The notes under the pieces were generated by a model that saw only the letters and a list, made by a program, of their open reading frames with translations, did not search any database and was not told the origin of the DNA. A stretch of DNA of 64,000 bases from NCBI RefSeq assembly GCF_023715895.1, contig NZ_JAMBOO010000002.1:248001-312000 (forward strand), read 5' to 3'. Position 1 is the stretch's first letter. Every line of letters begins with the position of its first letter. Source of the stretch: Domibacillus indicus (lineage in GTDB: Bacteria > Bacillota > Bacilli > Bacillales > Domibacillaceae). This document shows, one piece after another, positions 56,231 to 64,000 of this stretch. Both the position numbers and the translations under genes were made by a program.

Positions 56231-56611
56231 ATGTATTATAAAAGACAAGAAGCGTTTCGCTATGCTTTTTCCAAATCAATTCCAGCGGTTTGCGAAGTAT
56301 TCGAGTCCACCGGTCCAGATGAAAGAAAAAAAGTTCAATCGTTTGATGCTTTTATCCTTGATATCAGCCCCAGTGGATTAAAAGCGGCTTCAAAAGAAGC
56401 TCTTGACCCAGCAGCCGATCCGATTCTCGTTTTTACTTTTGAGCTGGCTGGTACGCTTATTTCTTTTCCAGGAAAAATGATTCGGCAGCGACAAGCCGGC
56501 AGCGTATATCACTACGCTGTTCAAAGCGACGGAAACGAAGCATTAAAAAACCAGATTATTGACTCACTTAAAAGGTACACGAAAGAGCAATTGAAAAAGT
56601 CGAAACGTTAA
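56231..56611 (+). CDS. PilZ-domain protein, probable c-di-GMP receptor
   Basis: A 126-residue single-domain protein. The two PilZ signatures are visible: the basic stretch YKRQEAFR near residue 3 (degenerate RxxxR) and DISPSGLKAA near 44 (D/NxSxxG). It probably binds c-di-GMP. No B. subtilis gene in this place is known to me. Its end overlaps the convergent SDR gene by 4 bases (TTAA). Confidence 0.75.
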   Translation: MYYKRQEAFRYAFSKSIPAVCEVFESTGPDERKKVQSFDAFILDISPSGLKAASKEALDPAADPILVFTFELAGTLISFPGKMIRQRQAGSVYHYAVQSDGNEALKNQIIDSLKRYTKEQLKKSKR

Positions 56612-57342
56612 TGAACATAAATCATTTTGCGCGTCATTCCACCGTCAATAACCAAATTTTCTCCGGTTATAAAAGTATTTTCTGGGTCGGTAAGATATAA
56701 ACAGGCTTTGGCTACATCCTCCGGCCTGCCGACCCGACCTGCTGGATGCTGGGCATGATCTTCCGGCCGCAGCTTCGCGTAGTCACCCGTTTCAATCCAG
56801 CCGGGACTGATACTGTTTACCCGTATTCCCTTCTCACCTAATGTCACGGAAAGCGCATGAGTCAACGAATAAATGGCTCCTTTTGACGCTGCATACAATT
56901 CTGTATGAGGCTCTGACATACTTTGCCGAGTTGAGCACATATTTACGATGGCGCTGCCGCTTTTCATATAGCGGGCGGCTTCGCGGGAACAAAACAGGAC
57001 GCTTGCTGCATTAGTGGTCATTATTTTGTCCCAGTCTGTTTTCTTTATGTCCCAGATAGAGCCAAAAGAAGAAACTCCTGCATTGTTAATTAAGATGTCG
57101 ATGCCGCCGTATTCCTGGTTAATCTGCGCAAACAACTCTGCCATTTTGTCTGTATTTCCTACATCCGCACAACAAAACGCCGCGTTATAACCGGATTGCT
57201 TCCATTCCTGAACAACTGTCCGGCCTTCCTCTTTCATATCTACAATAATTGTGTTGGCACCTTTTGCGGCGAAAGCATAGGCTGTTGCTCTGCCAATCCC
57301 ATTCGCCCCGCCTGTTACGATGACGGTTTTGTTCTTGAACAT
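56608..57342 (-). CDS. SDR family oxidoreductase
   Basis: A 244-residue short-chain dehydrogenase with TGGANGIGRA (near residue 10), NNAGVSSFG (near 87), catalytic Tyr-x-x-x-Lys in YAASKGA (near 152) and IDGGMTRK at the C-terminus. An Asp at the end of beta-2 (IIVDMKEE) suggests NAD rather than NADP. The substrate cannot be told. It follows a 64-residue ORF by 12 bases. Confidence 0.88.
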   Translation of the reverse strand: MFKNKTVIVTGGANGIGRATAYAFAAKGANTIIVDMKEEGRTVVQEWKQSGYNAAFCCADVGNTDKMAELFAQINQEYGGIDILINNAGVSSFGSIWDIKKTDWDKIMTTNAASVLFCSREAARYMKSGSAIVNMCSTRQSMSEPHTELYAASKGAIYSLTHALSVTLGEKGIRVNSISPGWIETGDYAKLRPEDHAQHPAGRVGRPEDVAKACLYLTDPENTFITGENLVIDGGMTRKMIYVH

Positions 57343-57354
57343 GCTTCCACTCCT

Positions 57355-57549
57355 TTAGCTTCGAGGTGCTTCCATATATTCATATTCAGTGTGGCCACCG
57401 TGTTTGGCAATGCCTCGGAAATGTTTAAAGTCAGCCTGTTGAATAAGCACCTGCCGAAACGAAAGAAAATCATTTCGTTCAATGTGTACACGTGCAACAG
57501 TTCCATTGCGAAGGCTTTCAAGATATCCCGCAGCTTCTTCTGCAGTCAC
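57355..57549 (-). CDS. Unrecognised 64-residue protein
   Basis: A small protein, first residues MTAEEAAGYLESLRNGTVAR, with a central ERNDFLSFRQVLIQQADF. GTG at 57549 lies 6 bases after a strong AGGAGGTG site, so it is very likely translated, and it leads into the SDR gene (12-base gap). I do not recognise the family. Confidence 0.62.
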   Translation of the reverse strand: MTAEEAAGYLESLRNGTVARVHIERNDFLSFRQVLIQQADFKHFRGIAKHGGHTEYEYMEAPRS

Positions 57550-57721
57550 GCTTCTCACCTCCTATTAAAATAGTCAAAAAATTGACACAACACCGTGTAA
57601 AATCCTTTACTATTTTCAAAAAATAAGGCAAAATTTATTTTAATACCTTTCGCTAACGTTTTCATTATAAAAGAAAACGAGAGAAAATGGTATCGTCAAT
57701 TGTCGAAAAGGAGCGAAACAG

Positions 57722-57901
57722 ATGACTAAAGCAGAAGTCGGCAACATTATTGAATTTAAAGACGGCCTACGCGGGATCGTCGAAAAAGTAAATGAAAACT
57801 CCGTCATTGTTGATTTGACAATTATGGAAGATTTCGATGAGCGCGAATTAGAAGAAAAAACAGTCGTTAACCATAAAAATTATATCATCGTCCATGCATG
57901 A
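57722..57901 (+). CDS. ykvS: YkvS-like DUF2187 protein
   Basis: A 59-residue protein with a KOW/SH3-like small beta pattern: VGNIIEFKDGLRGIVEKVNENSVIV followed by an acidic stretch and NHKNYIIVHA. It matches the DUF2187 (YkvS) family, function unknown. AAAGGAG lies upstream of the ATG. Monocistronic, converging on clpE. Confidence 0.82.
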   Translation: MTKAEVGNIIEFKDGLRGIVEKVNENSVIVDLTIMEDFDERELEEKTVVNHKNYIIVHA

Positions 57902-57904
57902 AAA

Positions 57905-57933
57905 AAAGAGCGGATTCTAGAATCCGCTCTTTT
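57905..57933. terminator. Bidirectional terminator, ykvS / clpE
   Basis: AAAGAGCGGATTC and GAATCCGCTCTTT pair almost without a loop; T-runs are on both sides. Confidence 0.9.
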
Positions 57934-57939
57934 GTTTAT

Positions 57940-60078
57940 TTACACTGATTGAATCGTAATTTGATCGTTTTCAACTACTGCTTTTAAATGCGCAGCATCT
58001 GGATGATCGATCATAAAATCAGCGATTGCATCTTCAATATGCTCTTGAATGGCCCGGCGAAGCGGCCGTGCCCCAAATTGAGGGTTAAAGCCAATCTCAG
58101 CCAGCTTTTCTTTTACTGCTGCATCCACACCAATTTTCATTTGCTGCTCCGCAAGCATATCATTCAAGTCGCCAAGCATCAAATCAACAATTTGGATAAG
58201 CTCTTTTTTGCCAAGCGCTTCAAACTCGATAATCGCGTCGAAACGGTTTAGAAATTCCGGCTTGAAGAAATCAGACAATGAGTCAAGAACAGAATCATCG
58301 GATTTTTGAGCCTGCTTGTCAAAGCCGACTGTTATATTTCTTCTGCCGACACCAGCGTTGCTTGTCATAATGATAACGCACTCTTTGAAACTTACCGTCC
58401 GCCCCTGGCTGTCTGTTAATCTGCCATCTTCCATTATTTGCAGGAACATATGCTGAACATCAGGGTGTGCTTTTTCAATTTCATCAAGCAAAATAATGCT
58501 ATATGGATTACGGCGCACTTTTTCTGTTAACTGACCTGCTTCTTCAAATCCCACATATCCCGGAGGAGAACCAATCAGTTTAGACACACTGTGTTTCTCC
58601 ATGAACTCACTCATGTCCAGGCGAATAAGGGCTTCTTTAGAGCCGAATAACTCTTCTGCCAATGTTTTTGTTAATTCTGTTTTACCAACCCCTGTTGGTC
58701 CGACAAACAGGAATGAACCAATTGGGCGATTTTTCGCTTTTAAGCCCGCACGGCTGCGGCGGATCGCTTTCGCCACTTTTTGAACGGCTCTTTTTTGGCC
58801 AATTACCTTGCCGGCAAGATTTTCTTCAAGATGTTTAATTTGAAGCTGTTCATCTTGATGAAGCTTTCCAACCGGAATGCCTGTTTTGCTTGCAATTAGT
58901 GATTGAATCACTTCTGCTGTAACGGTTGGTGCCTCAGCCGCTGTACCGCCTTGAGCCAGTTTTTGTTCCAGCGCAGCTTCTTCGTCACGCCATTTTGCTG
59001 CTTCTTCATATGCTTCCTTTTGCAGCGCTTCTTCTTTACGCTTTGCTGCCTCGGAAAGCTGTTCTTGAATAGAAGCTGTATCAGACGGGTTAATGGTCAA
59101 GTTTAACTTAGAACCCGCTTCGTCAAGAAGGTCAATTGCTTTGTCCGGCAGGAACCGGTCCTGAATATAACGATGTGACAGAGCGGCACACGCTTGAATC
59201 GCTTCTTCAGTGTAAGTAACCTGGTGGAAGTCTTCATAATGCTTCTGCAGGCCTTTTAAAATATGGATCGTTTCTTCTACGTTTGGCTCCGCGACTTGCA
59301 CCGGCTGAAAGCGGCGTTCGAGCGCTGCATCTTTTTCGATTTGACGGTATTCTTTTAATGTTGTTGCACCAATCAATTGCATTTCGCCACGGGCAAGGGC
59401 CGGTTTTAAAATGTTGCCGGCATCCATAGATCCTTCTGCTGACCCCGCTCCAACCAGCTGATGAATTTCATCAATAAAAAGCAAAATATTTTTCCGCGTT
59501 TTTACTTCTTCAATGATTTGTTTCATACGCTCTTCAAATTGCCCGCGCACACCTGTACCGGCAACAAGGGAAGCAACATCCAGCACATATACTTCTTTGC
59601 CTGTCAGTTTCGCCGGCACTCGTCCTTCTGCAATGTAAAGAGCAAGTCCTTCTGCAATCGCCGTTTTACCAACACCAGGCTCCCCAATCAGAACAGGGTT
59701 GTTTTTATTTCTTCTGTTTAAAATTTCAATCACACGCGCGACTTCTTTGTCGCGGCCGATCACCGGGTCAATTAATCCGGCTTTGGCAAGTGAGGACAGA
59801 TTGCGTCCGAATTGATCGAGAATCCCGCCGCCTCCGCGTCCCGCTCCAGCTGACGGTACTTGCTGCTTCATTGCCTGCTGCAGATTTTGTGATTGCATTC
59901 CTTTCATAAACTCATCAAATGGAAAACCGAATGATCCAAAATTCATGTTCATTCCTCCCATAGTTTGTTTTTCTTTTTGAAAGCATGCATCGCATAAATG
60001 ATACTGTGCTGATTGACCATTGACACGGACATTCATTTGCACATTCGCACGATGCTGCTGGCATTTTTGACATTTCAT
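57940..60078 (-). CDS. clpE: ATP-dependent Clp protease ATPase ClpE
   Basis: A 712-residue Hsp100 unfoldase for ClpP. The N-terminal zinc finger (CQKC near residue 3 and CDAC near 29) is the mark of ClpE. Two AAA modules follow: Walker [11 protein letters not shown] (near 140) with Walker [11 protein letters not shown], and [10 protein letters not shown] (near 460) with [11 protein letters not shown] UvrB/UvrC-like coiled segment lies near 375. ATG at 60078, 8 bases after AAAGGGG, gives MKCQKC and excludes 26 upstream codons. Heat-induced and CtsR-controlled in bacilli. Confidence 0.96.
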   Translation of the reverse strand: MKCQKCQQHRANVQMNVRVNGQSAQYHLCDACFQKEKQTMGGMNMNFGSFGFPFDEFMKGMQSQNLQQAMKQQVPSAGAGRGGGGILDQFGRNLSSLAKAGLIDPVIGRDKEVARVIEILNRRNKNNPVLIGEPGVGKTAIAEGLALYIAEGRVPAKLTGKEVYVLDVASLVAGTGVRGQFEERMKQIIEEVKTRKNILLFIDEIHQLVGAGSAEGSMDAGNILKPALARGEMQLIGATTLKEYRQIEKDAALERRFQPVQVAEPNVEETIHILKGLQKHYEDFHQVTYTEEAIQACAALSHRYIQDRFLPDKAIDLLDEAGSKLNLTINPSDTASIQEQLSEAAKRKEEALQKEAYEEAAKWRDEEAALEQKLAQGGTAAEAPTVTAEVIQSLIASKTGIPVGKLHQDEQLQIKHLEENLAGKVIGQKRAVQKVAKAIRRSRAGLKAKNRPIGSFLFVGPTGVGKTELTKTLAEELFGSKEALIRLDMSEFMEKHSVSKLIGSPPGYVGFEEAGQLTEKVRRNPYSIILLDEIEKAHPDVQHMFLQIMEDGRLTDSQGRTVSFKECVIIMTSNAGVGRRNITVGFDKQAQKSDDSVLDSLSDFFKPEFLNRFDAIIEFEALGKKELIQIVDLMLGDLNDMLAEQQMKIGVDAAVKEKLAEIGFNPQFGARPLRRAIQEHIEDAIADFMIDHPDAAHLKAVVENDQITIQSV

Positions 60079-60592
60079 CCACGTCATCCCCTTTACTTTG
60101 ACTTTGACTATATTTGACCATATCTTTATTATAATTTGACCTTTTTTGACTTTCAACTTTTCTGCTCACCATAAATGGCTGCAACAAAAGAAAAGTTCAA
60201 CTTACATAGAAGAAATGGATTCTTGTTCTGCATTTGCCCTTCATTGCAAGTTCGTTTAAAAAGGTTCGAAAGTTTCGTTGTTCTTAATTTTGACCATCTT
60301 TGACTATAACTCTATTATAAACTGATCTTTTTGACCTTCAACTTTTCTGCTCAATATGATGTGCCTAAGGAAAACAACACGAGCGAGCATAAGGAGAACA
60401 AAAGCAAGTTCAGCTTCCCCAAGAGAAAACTGCTCCCTCTGGCTTTTGAACTGTCCTGCAAGTTAACCTAAAAGGTTTTGTGAGTATTTATTATGTTTAA
60501 CTTTGACCATCTCTGACCATATATTTATTATACTTTGACCTTTTTTGACTTTCAAGTACTTTTTTAAAAAAATAAAGTGCCAAAAAGGCACT
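60079..60592 (-). promoter_or_regulatory. clpE: Three tandem CtsR-controlled promoters of clpE
   Basis: A 514-base region without a gene holds three promoter-operator modules reading toward clpE. P1: -35 TTGAAA (60156-60151), 17 bases, TATAAT (60133-60128). P2: TTGAAG (60341-60336), 16 bases, TATAAT (60319-60314). P3: TTGAAA (60555-60550), 17 bases, TATAAT (60532-60527). CtsR-type heptamer pairs (RGTCAAANANRGTCAAA) lie at 60103-60119, 60135-60151, 60289-60305, 60320-60336 (degenerate), 60502-60518 (one mismatch) and 60534-60550. One pair occupies each spacer and one lies just downstream of each -10. Confidence 0.88.
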
Positions 60593-60597
60593 TTATG
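60572..60597 (-). terminator. Terminator after the CPBP gene
   Basis: ATAAAGTGCC pairs with GGCACTTTAT around five A; a T-run follows on the - strand. Confidence 0.85.
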
Positions 60598-61201
60598 CAA
60601 GCGGCAAAAAAACAACAAAAAGCAAATCAAAGATTAAGTGAGAAATAATCAGCATTGGTATGCTTTTGCGCCATATATATAAGCTTCCCCAAAACAATCC
60701 GCCGCAAAGAGCGGCCATCATCCAAAGCCATTCACCGGAAAAAACAAAAACAGAAGCGTAAAACAGTGCCGCTATCACCATAGCTGCCCACTTGTTCATA
60801 TAGCGGCCGAGGCGTTTTTGGATAAATCCCCGAAAAAACAATTCTTCTCCAGGAATGATAATCAGCACAAGAACGATATAATGCCAAATAAATACGGGGC
60901 TGAATAAAGCATAGATAGAAGAAACATGCTCCTCTGCCGCTACAGGCATCAGCTTCAGCAGTGCATATCCAGCCGCAAAGAGTGCGTATAAAACAACCCC
61001 AGACAAAATACCGTATAGCATAAACCGGTTTGTATTCTGCTGATCATCGATCGGCTCGCTTATAATTGAAATACTAATAAAAAACAAAGTAGCTGCTGTG
61101 TAAATATACCAAAAAATATCTTTATCCAAGAAAGTTACATATAAAAGAACGTATGCCGCTGCCACTCCAAGAATAAAGCGCCAGTCTTTCCATAGTGCCA
61201 T
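60593..61201 (-). CDS. CPBP (Abi) family membrane protein
   Basis: A 202-residue protein with about six helices and the CPBP motif EELFFRGFIQKRL (near residue 120) and a C-terminal SHLIFDLLF with the third histidine. The second motif, usually FxxxH, reads FYASV here, so one expected metal ligand is absent; it may be inactive or use another residue. Relatives cleave CAAX-like or other membrane substrates, or protect from bacteriocins. ATG at 61201 has AAAGGAG 8 bases upstream. Confidence 0.8.
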   Translation of the reverse strand: MALWKDWRFILGVAAAYVLLYVTFLDKDIFWYIYTAATLFFISISIISEPIDDQQNTNRFMLYGILSGVVLYALFAAGYALLKLMPVAAEEHVSSIYALFSPVFIWHYIVLVLIIIPGEELFFRGFIQKRLGRYMNKWAAMVIAALFYASVFVFSGEWLWMMAALCGGLFWGSLYIWRKSIPMLIISHLIFDLLFVVFLPLA

Positions 61202-61265
61202 TCATAAAGCTCCTTTCCTTAATCCGAGTTATTTTACCATATAAAACTCAGATTCGGCAAAAGCG

Positions 61266-61703
61266 TTACGATAAGTTTTTAATAGACAGCCCCAGTTTTC
61301 TTAAAATAGCCGTTGCCTGTTCGACTTCTTCCTCCGACAGCACACTTACAAGATCATGAATGTTTTGCTCATGCACTGGAAAAATGCGCTCAATCAGTTC
61401 TGTTCCTGCTTCCGTGATAGCGGCATGGGTAATGCGCCGGTCGTGTGGGCAGGCTACCCGTTTTAGCAGCTGCTTTTTCTCAAGCTTATCCACAACATAT
61501 GTAATACTGCCGCTTGCAAGCAGGATTTTCCCGCCAATTTGCTGAAGAGGCTGAGGCCCTTTATGATATAACAGTTCCAGTACAGCAAATTCTGTCGGAT
61601 TAAGGCCGGACTTTTGAATAAACCCATTGACCTGCTCGTTTACCACTTTATATGCGCGCGATAGCACAATAAATAATTTTAGCGATTTTTCACTTTCTTT
61701 CAT
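61266..61703 (-). CDS. mhqR: MarR family repressor, MhqR-like
   Basis: A 145-residue winged-helix regulator with NPTEFAVLELLYHKGPQPLQQIG near residue 35 and LASGSITYVVDKLEKKQLLKRV near 62, then PHDRRITHAAITEAG. The wording of these blocks and the location beside clpE fit B. subtilis MhqR (YkvE), which controls quinone-detoxifying dioxygenases. Target genes are not in the window. Confidence 0.75.
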   Translation of the reverse strand: MKESEKSLKLFIVLSRAYKVVNEQVNGFIQKSGLNPTEFAVLELLYHKGPQPLQQIGGKILLASGSITYVVDKLEKKQLLKRVACPHDRRITHAAITEAGTELIERIFPVHEQNIHDLVSVLSEEEVEQATAILRKLGLSIKNLS

Positions 61704-61877
61704 TATTATTCCCCTGCCTGTCTATTCATTTCTTCATTTATACGTTACACATTTTCGCTTCCTTTTGGAAGCAGAAACCTGCCATTTTCCACAATTTCCA
61801 CAGCGGTTTTTGTCGATTTCCTTTCTCGGTCGTGTATAATAACGTCATGTGTTTACTCTATTAAACAGGTGATCTTA

Positions 61878-62879
61878 TTGAAAAAACGTGATAATTATTT
61901 TGACAACGTTCGGTTTTTTCTTATTTTTTTGGTGGTATTTGGTCATCTTCTTCGTCCATATATTCACACCGGTCCGTTCCTTTATGCTCTTTATATGGTA
62001 ATCTATTCTTTTCATATGCCAGCTTTTATTTTGATTTCCGGCTTTTTCGCCAAAAGCATAAAACGGCCGGGCTATATTAAAAAAGCGGCCGAAAAGCTGC
62101 TGATTCCATTTCTTATTTTTCAATGTGTGTATTCGGTTTTTTATTTTTGGATCGACCATGAAGAAGCCCTTTCTGTAAGATTGCTGATTCCTGAATGGTC
62201 GCTTTGGTTTTTAATGAGCTTGTTTCTCTGGCATGTATTGCTTTTAGGCACTGTTAAATGGCTGAAAAACCCGTTCATTGCGCTTATCCTTTCGGTAGCA
62301 GCCGGTGTTGGAATCGGCTTGGTCAATGAATCACTGACTGTTTTAAGCATCGGCCGGACATTTGTGTTTTTCCCGTTCTTTTTAGCGGGCTATTATGCAA
62401 AAAAAGAATGGTTCCAGCCGTTGTTCCGCATGCGGTCCCGCATTCCGCTGTTTCTTTTTGCCGCCGGGCTGTTTGCATACTGCTATACGCATACAACGAT
62501 GCAGATTGAGTGGCTGTTTGGCTCCCAATCGTACGCAGCGCTTGGCGCTGACGGAACAGATGGTTTGCTTTTACGATTGTTTGTTTATGCTGTTAATATC
62601 GTCATGATTGCTTTTTTTCTTTCCCTTGTGCCGCATAAAGTCTTTTTCTTTACCGCATGGGGACGCAATACTTTATACGTGTACTTGCTGCATGGTTTTT
62701 TTGTTCAGTCGTCACGGCGTGTAGAAACACTGGAACTGCCGCCGTCTCTGCTTGTTTTGTTTGGGACGGCTACTGTTTTAACATTTGTCCTGGCGTCTCC
62801 ATGGACAGCCGCCCTGTTCCGCCCATTTTTGGAGCTGAAACGCCCCAGCTTTTTCATTAAAAAGGAGAATAAATCGTGA
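61878..62879 (+). CDS. Acyltransferase family 3 membrane protein
   Basis: About 333 residues with roughly ten helices. The family histidine is in FDNVRFFLIFLVVFGHLLRP (near residue 22), and FHMPAFILISGFF (near 53) is the typical second block. Relatives are O-acetylases for cell-wall or extracellular sugars (YfiQ, fucose 4-O-acetylase like). TTG at 61878 is preferred, 6 bases from AGGTG; GTG at 61869 overlaps that site. The gene's TGA overlaps the start of the next gene as GTGA. Confidence 0.78.
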   Translation: MKKRDNYFDNVRFFLIFLVVFGHLLRPYIHTGPFLYALYMVIYSFHMPAFILISGFFAKSIKRPGYIKKAAEKLLIPFLIFQCVYSVFYFWIDHEEALSVRLLIPEWSLWFLMSLFLWHVLLLGTVKWLKNPFIALILSVAAGVGIGLVNESLTVLSIGRTFVFFPFFLAGYYAKKEWFQPLFRMRSRIPLFLFAAGLFAYCYTHTTMQIEWLFGSQSYAALGADGTDGLLLRLFVYAVNIVMIAFFLSLVPHKVFFFTAWGRNTLYVYLLHGFFVQSSRRVETLELPPSLLVLFGTATVLTFVLASPWTAALFRPFLELKRPSFFIKKENKS

Positions 62880-64000
62880 ATATTACTGTTTGCACATTAA
62901 ATGCAAAATATATCCATACTAATTTGGCGATCCGTTACTTGAAATCTTACTGTGAGGATGCCTATAATATCCGGCTGGCCGAGTATACGATCAAAGATCC
63001 TGCCATGAATATTGTATCCGACTTGTACAGCCACAAACCAGATGTGATCGGCTTCAGCTGCTACATCTGGAATATTGAAGAAACGATCCGCGTAGCCGGC
63101 ATGATAAAAAAAGTACTGCCTGAGTGTACGATTGTCTTTGGCGGCCCGGAAGTGACTTATGATGTTCCATACTGGCTGGACCGGCTTACGGATGTGGACT
63201 TCATTGCGATCGGTGAAGGAGAAAAAACGTTCCGTATGCTGCTCGACCAGTTATCGGGAGAGCGCGACTTTTCCAAAGTGCCCGGCCTTGCCTACAAAGA
63301 AAACGGCAAACAGCTCATTCAGCCCCAGACGAATAAAATCGATCTGCGCGAGCTGCCTTCCCCGTTTCGCTTTGAAGAAGACCTGGATTCACTGTCTAAG
63401 CGGATCACCTACATTGAAACGAGCCGCGGCTGTCCATTCCGCTGCCAATTCTGTTTATCGTCTATTGAGACTGGAGTGCGCTATTTTGACCGCGAGAAAA
63501 TAAAAGACGATATTCGTTTTCTGATGAAAAACGGGGCTAAAACCATTAAATTTGTTGATCGGACGTTTAATATCAGCCGCAGCTATGCAATGGAAATGTT
63601 TCAGTTTCTCATTGATGAGCATGTGCCCGGCACTGTATTTCAATTCGAGATTACAGGCGATATTATGCGTCCGGAAGTGATTCAATTTTTAAATGAGAGC
63701 GCCCCGGCCGGTTTGTTTCGTTTTGAAATCGGGGTACAGTCGACCAATGACGGCGTAAACGAGCTCGTTCAGCGAAAACAAAATTGGGAAAAACTAGTAC
63801 GTACCGTGACGATGGTAAAGGAAGGCGGTAAAATTGAGCAGCATCTTGATTTGATCGCCGGCCTGCCGGAAGAAAATTACGATTCATTCCGCAATACATT
63901 CAATGACGTATTTGCCCTTCGGCCGGAAGAGCTGCAGCTTGGCTTCTTAAAGCTGCTTCGCGGAACAGGTCTGCGTCTAAGCGCTCCTCAGTACGGCTAT
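62876..64000 (+). CDS. B12-binding-domain radical SAM protein, truncated by window end
   Basis: 375 codons are visible with no stop. An N-terminal cobalamin-binding Rossmann domain (~1-135) has PDVIGFSCYIWNIEE and IVFGGPEVTYD without an obvious DxHxxG. The radical SAM domain follows, with Cys186, Cys190 and Cys193 in RGCPFRCQFC, then KFVDRTFN and IGVQSTNDGVNELV. The layout fits the DUF4080-containing family; the reaction is unknown. GTG at 62876 follows AAAGGAG by 9 bases and overlaps the acyltransferase stop, so the two are coupled. Confidence 0.88.
   Translation, partial: MNITVCTLNAKYIHTNLAIRYLKSYCEDAYNIRLAEYTIKDPAMNIVSDLYSHKPDVIGFSCYIWNIEETIRVAGMIKKVLPECTIVFGGPEVTYDVPYWLDRLTDVDFIAIGEGEKTFRMLLDQLSGERDFSKVPGLAYKENGKQLIQPQTNKIDLRELPSPFRFEEDLDSLSKRITYIETSRGCPFRCQFCLSSIETGVRYFDREKIKDDIRFLMKNGAKTIKFVDRTFNISRSYAMEMFQFLIDEHVPGTVFQFEITGDIMRPEVIQFLNESAPAGLFRFEIGVQSTNDGVNELVQRKQNWEKLVRTVTMVKEGGKIEQHLDLIAGLPEENYDSFRNTFNDVFALRPEELQLGFLKLLRGTGLRLSAPQYGY

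Overview
The window is a chromosomal segment of an endospore-forming, aerobic, low-to-moderate G+C Firmicute of the Bacillaceae. It carries an alpha/beta-type small acid-soluble spore protein, a caa3-type cytochrome oxidase cluster, RicF/YlbF, RNase J1, RpoY, CcpC and ClpE. Gene order follows the Bacillus subtilis arc that runs from clpE/mhqR through ptsHI, patA-cheV, the yku block, rnjA, pdh, speA, typA, ftsW, pycA and cta to ylbG, but it is printed in reverse and is much more compact. I cannot name the genus from sequence alone. No rRNA, tRNA, prophage, insertion sequence with a transposase, or CRISPR array was seen.

Layout. 1-3.1 kb: end of an unrecognised gene, a spore protein, a ~200-bp inverted-repeat element, ylbG, ricF, ylbC, yugN. 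3.1-10.9 kb: ctaM-like gene, ctaGFEDCB and the divergent ctaA (heme A and caa3 oxidase). 10.9-23.5 kb: pycA, ftsW, ylaN, ylaL, an HD-GYP gene, a flavin-barrel gene, ylaI, ylaH, typA, ylaF, yktC, yktB, yktA. 23.5-31.5 kb: speA, a tandemly duplicated SR1P gene with its own promoter and CcpN-type boxes, pdhABCD, def. 31.5-42.5 kb: a 23-codon basic ORF, rpoY-rnjA, a C39-like gene, ktrC, ykuV, dapH-ykuR, an efflux pump-ccpC pair, darB, ykuJ and the EAL-type ykuI. 42.5-51.7 kb: trePAR, fadH, ppx-ppk, ykyB. 51.7-64 kb: cheV, patA, ptsHI, a PilZ gene, an SDR, ykvS, clpE with three tandem promoters, a CPBP protein, mhqR, an acyltransferase and a truncated B12-binding radical SAM gene.

How the genes work together. 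Central carbon flow dominates: sugar uptake (ptsHI, treP), pyruvate oxidation (pdh), anaplerosis (pycA), respiration (cta), and regulators of the glycolysis/gluconeogenesis switch (SR1P under CcpN-type boxes, ccpC). Second-messenger genes recur: ktrC, darB and pycA are known c-di-AMP-linked partners, and HD-GYP, YkuI and PilZ proteins are c-di-GMP-linked. Cell-wall lysine/DAP synthesis (dapH, ykuR, patA) and ftsW are also present.

The most unusual observations are the in-tandem SR1P duplication (one amino-acid change against six silent changes, with the terminator arm of the first copy lost), two matches to the CcpN operator consensus at its promoter, three tandem CtsR-controlled promoters at clpE, the 200-bp inverted-repeat element beside ylbG, and a well-positioned 23-residue basic ORF. 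I found no convincing evidence of a wholly new defence or mobile system; most of the window is conserved housekeeping sequence.
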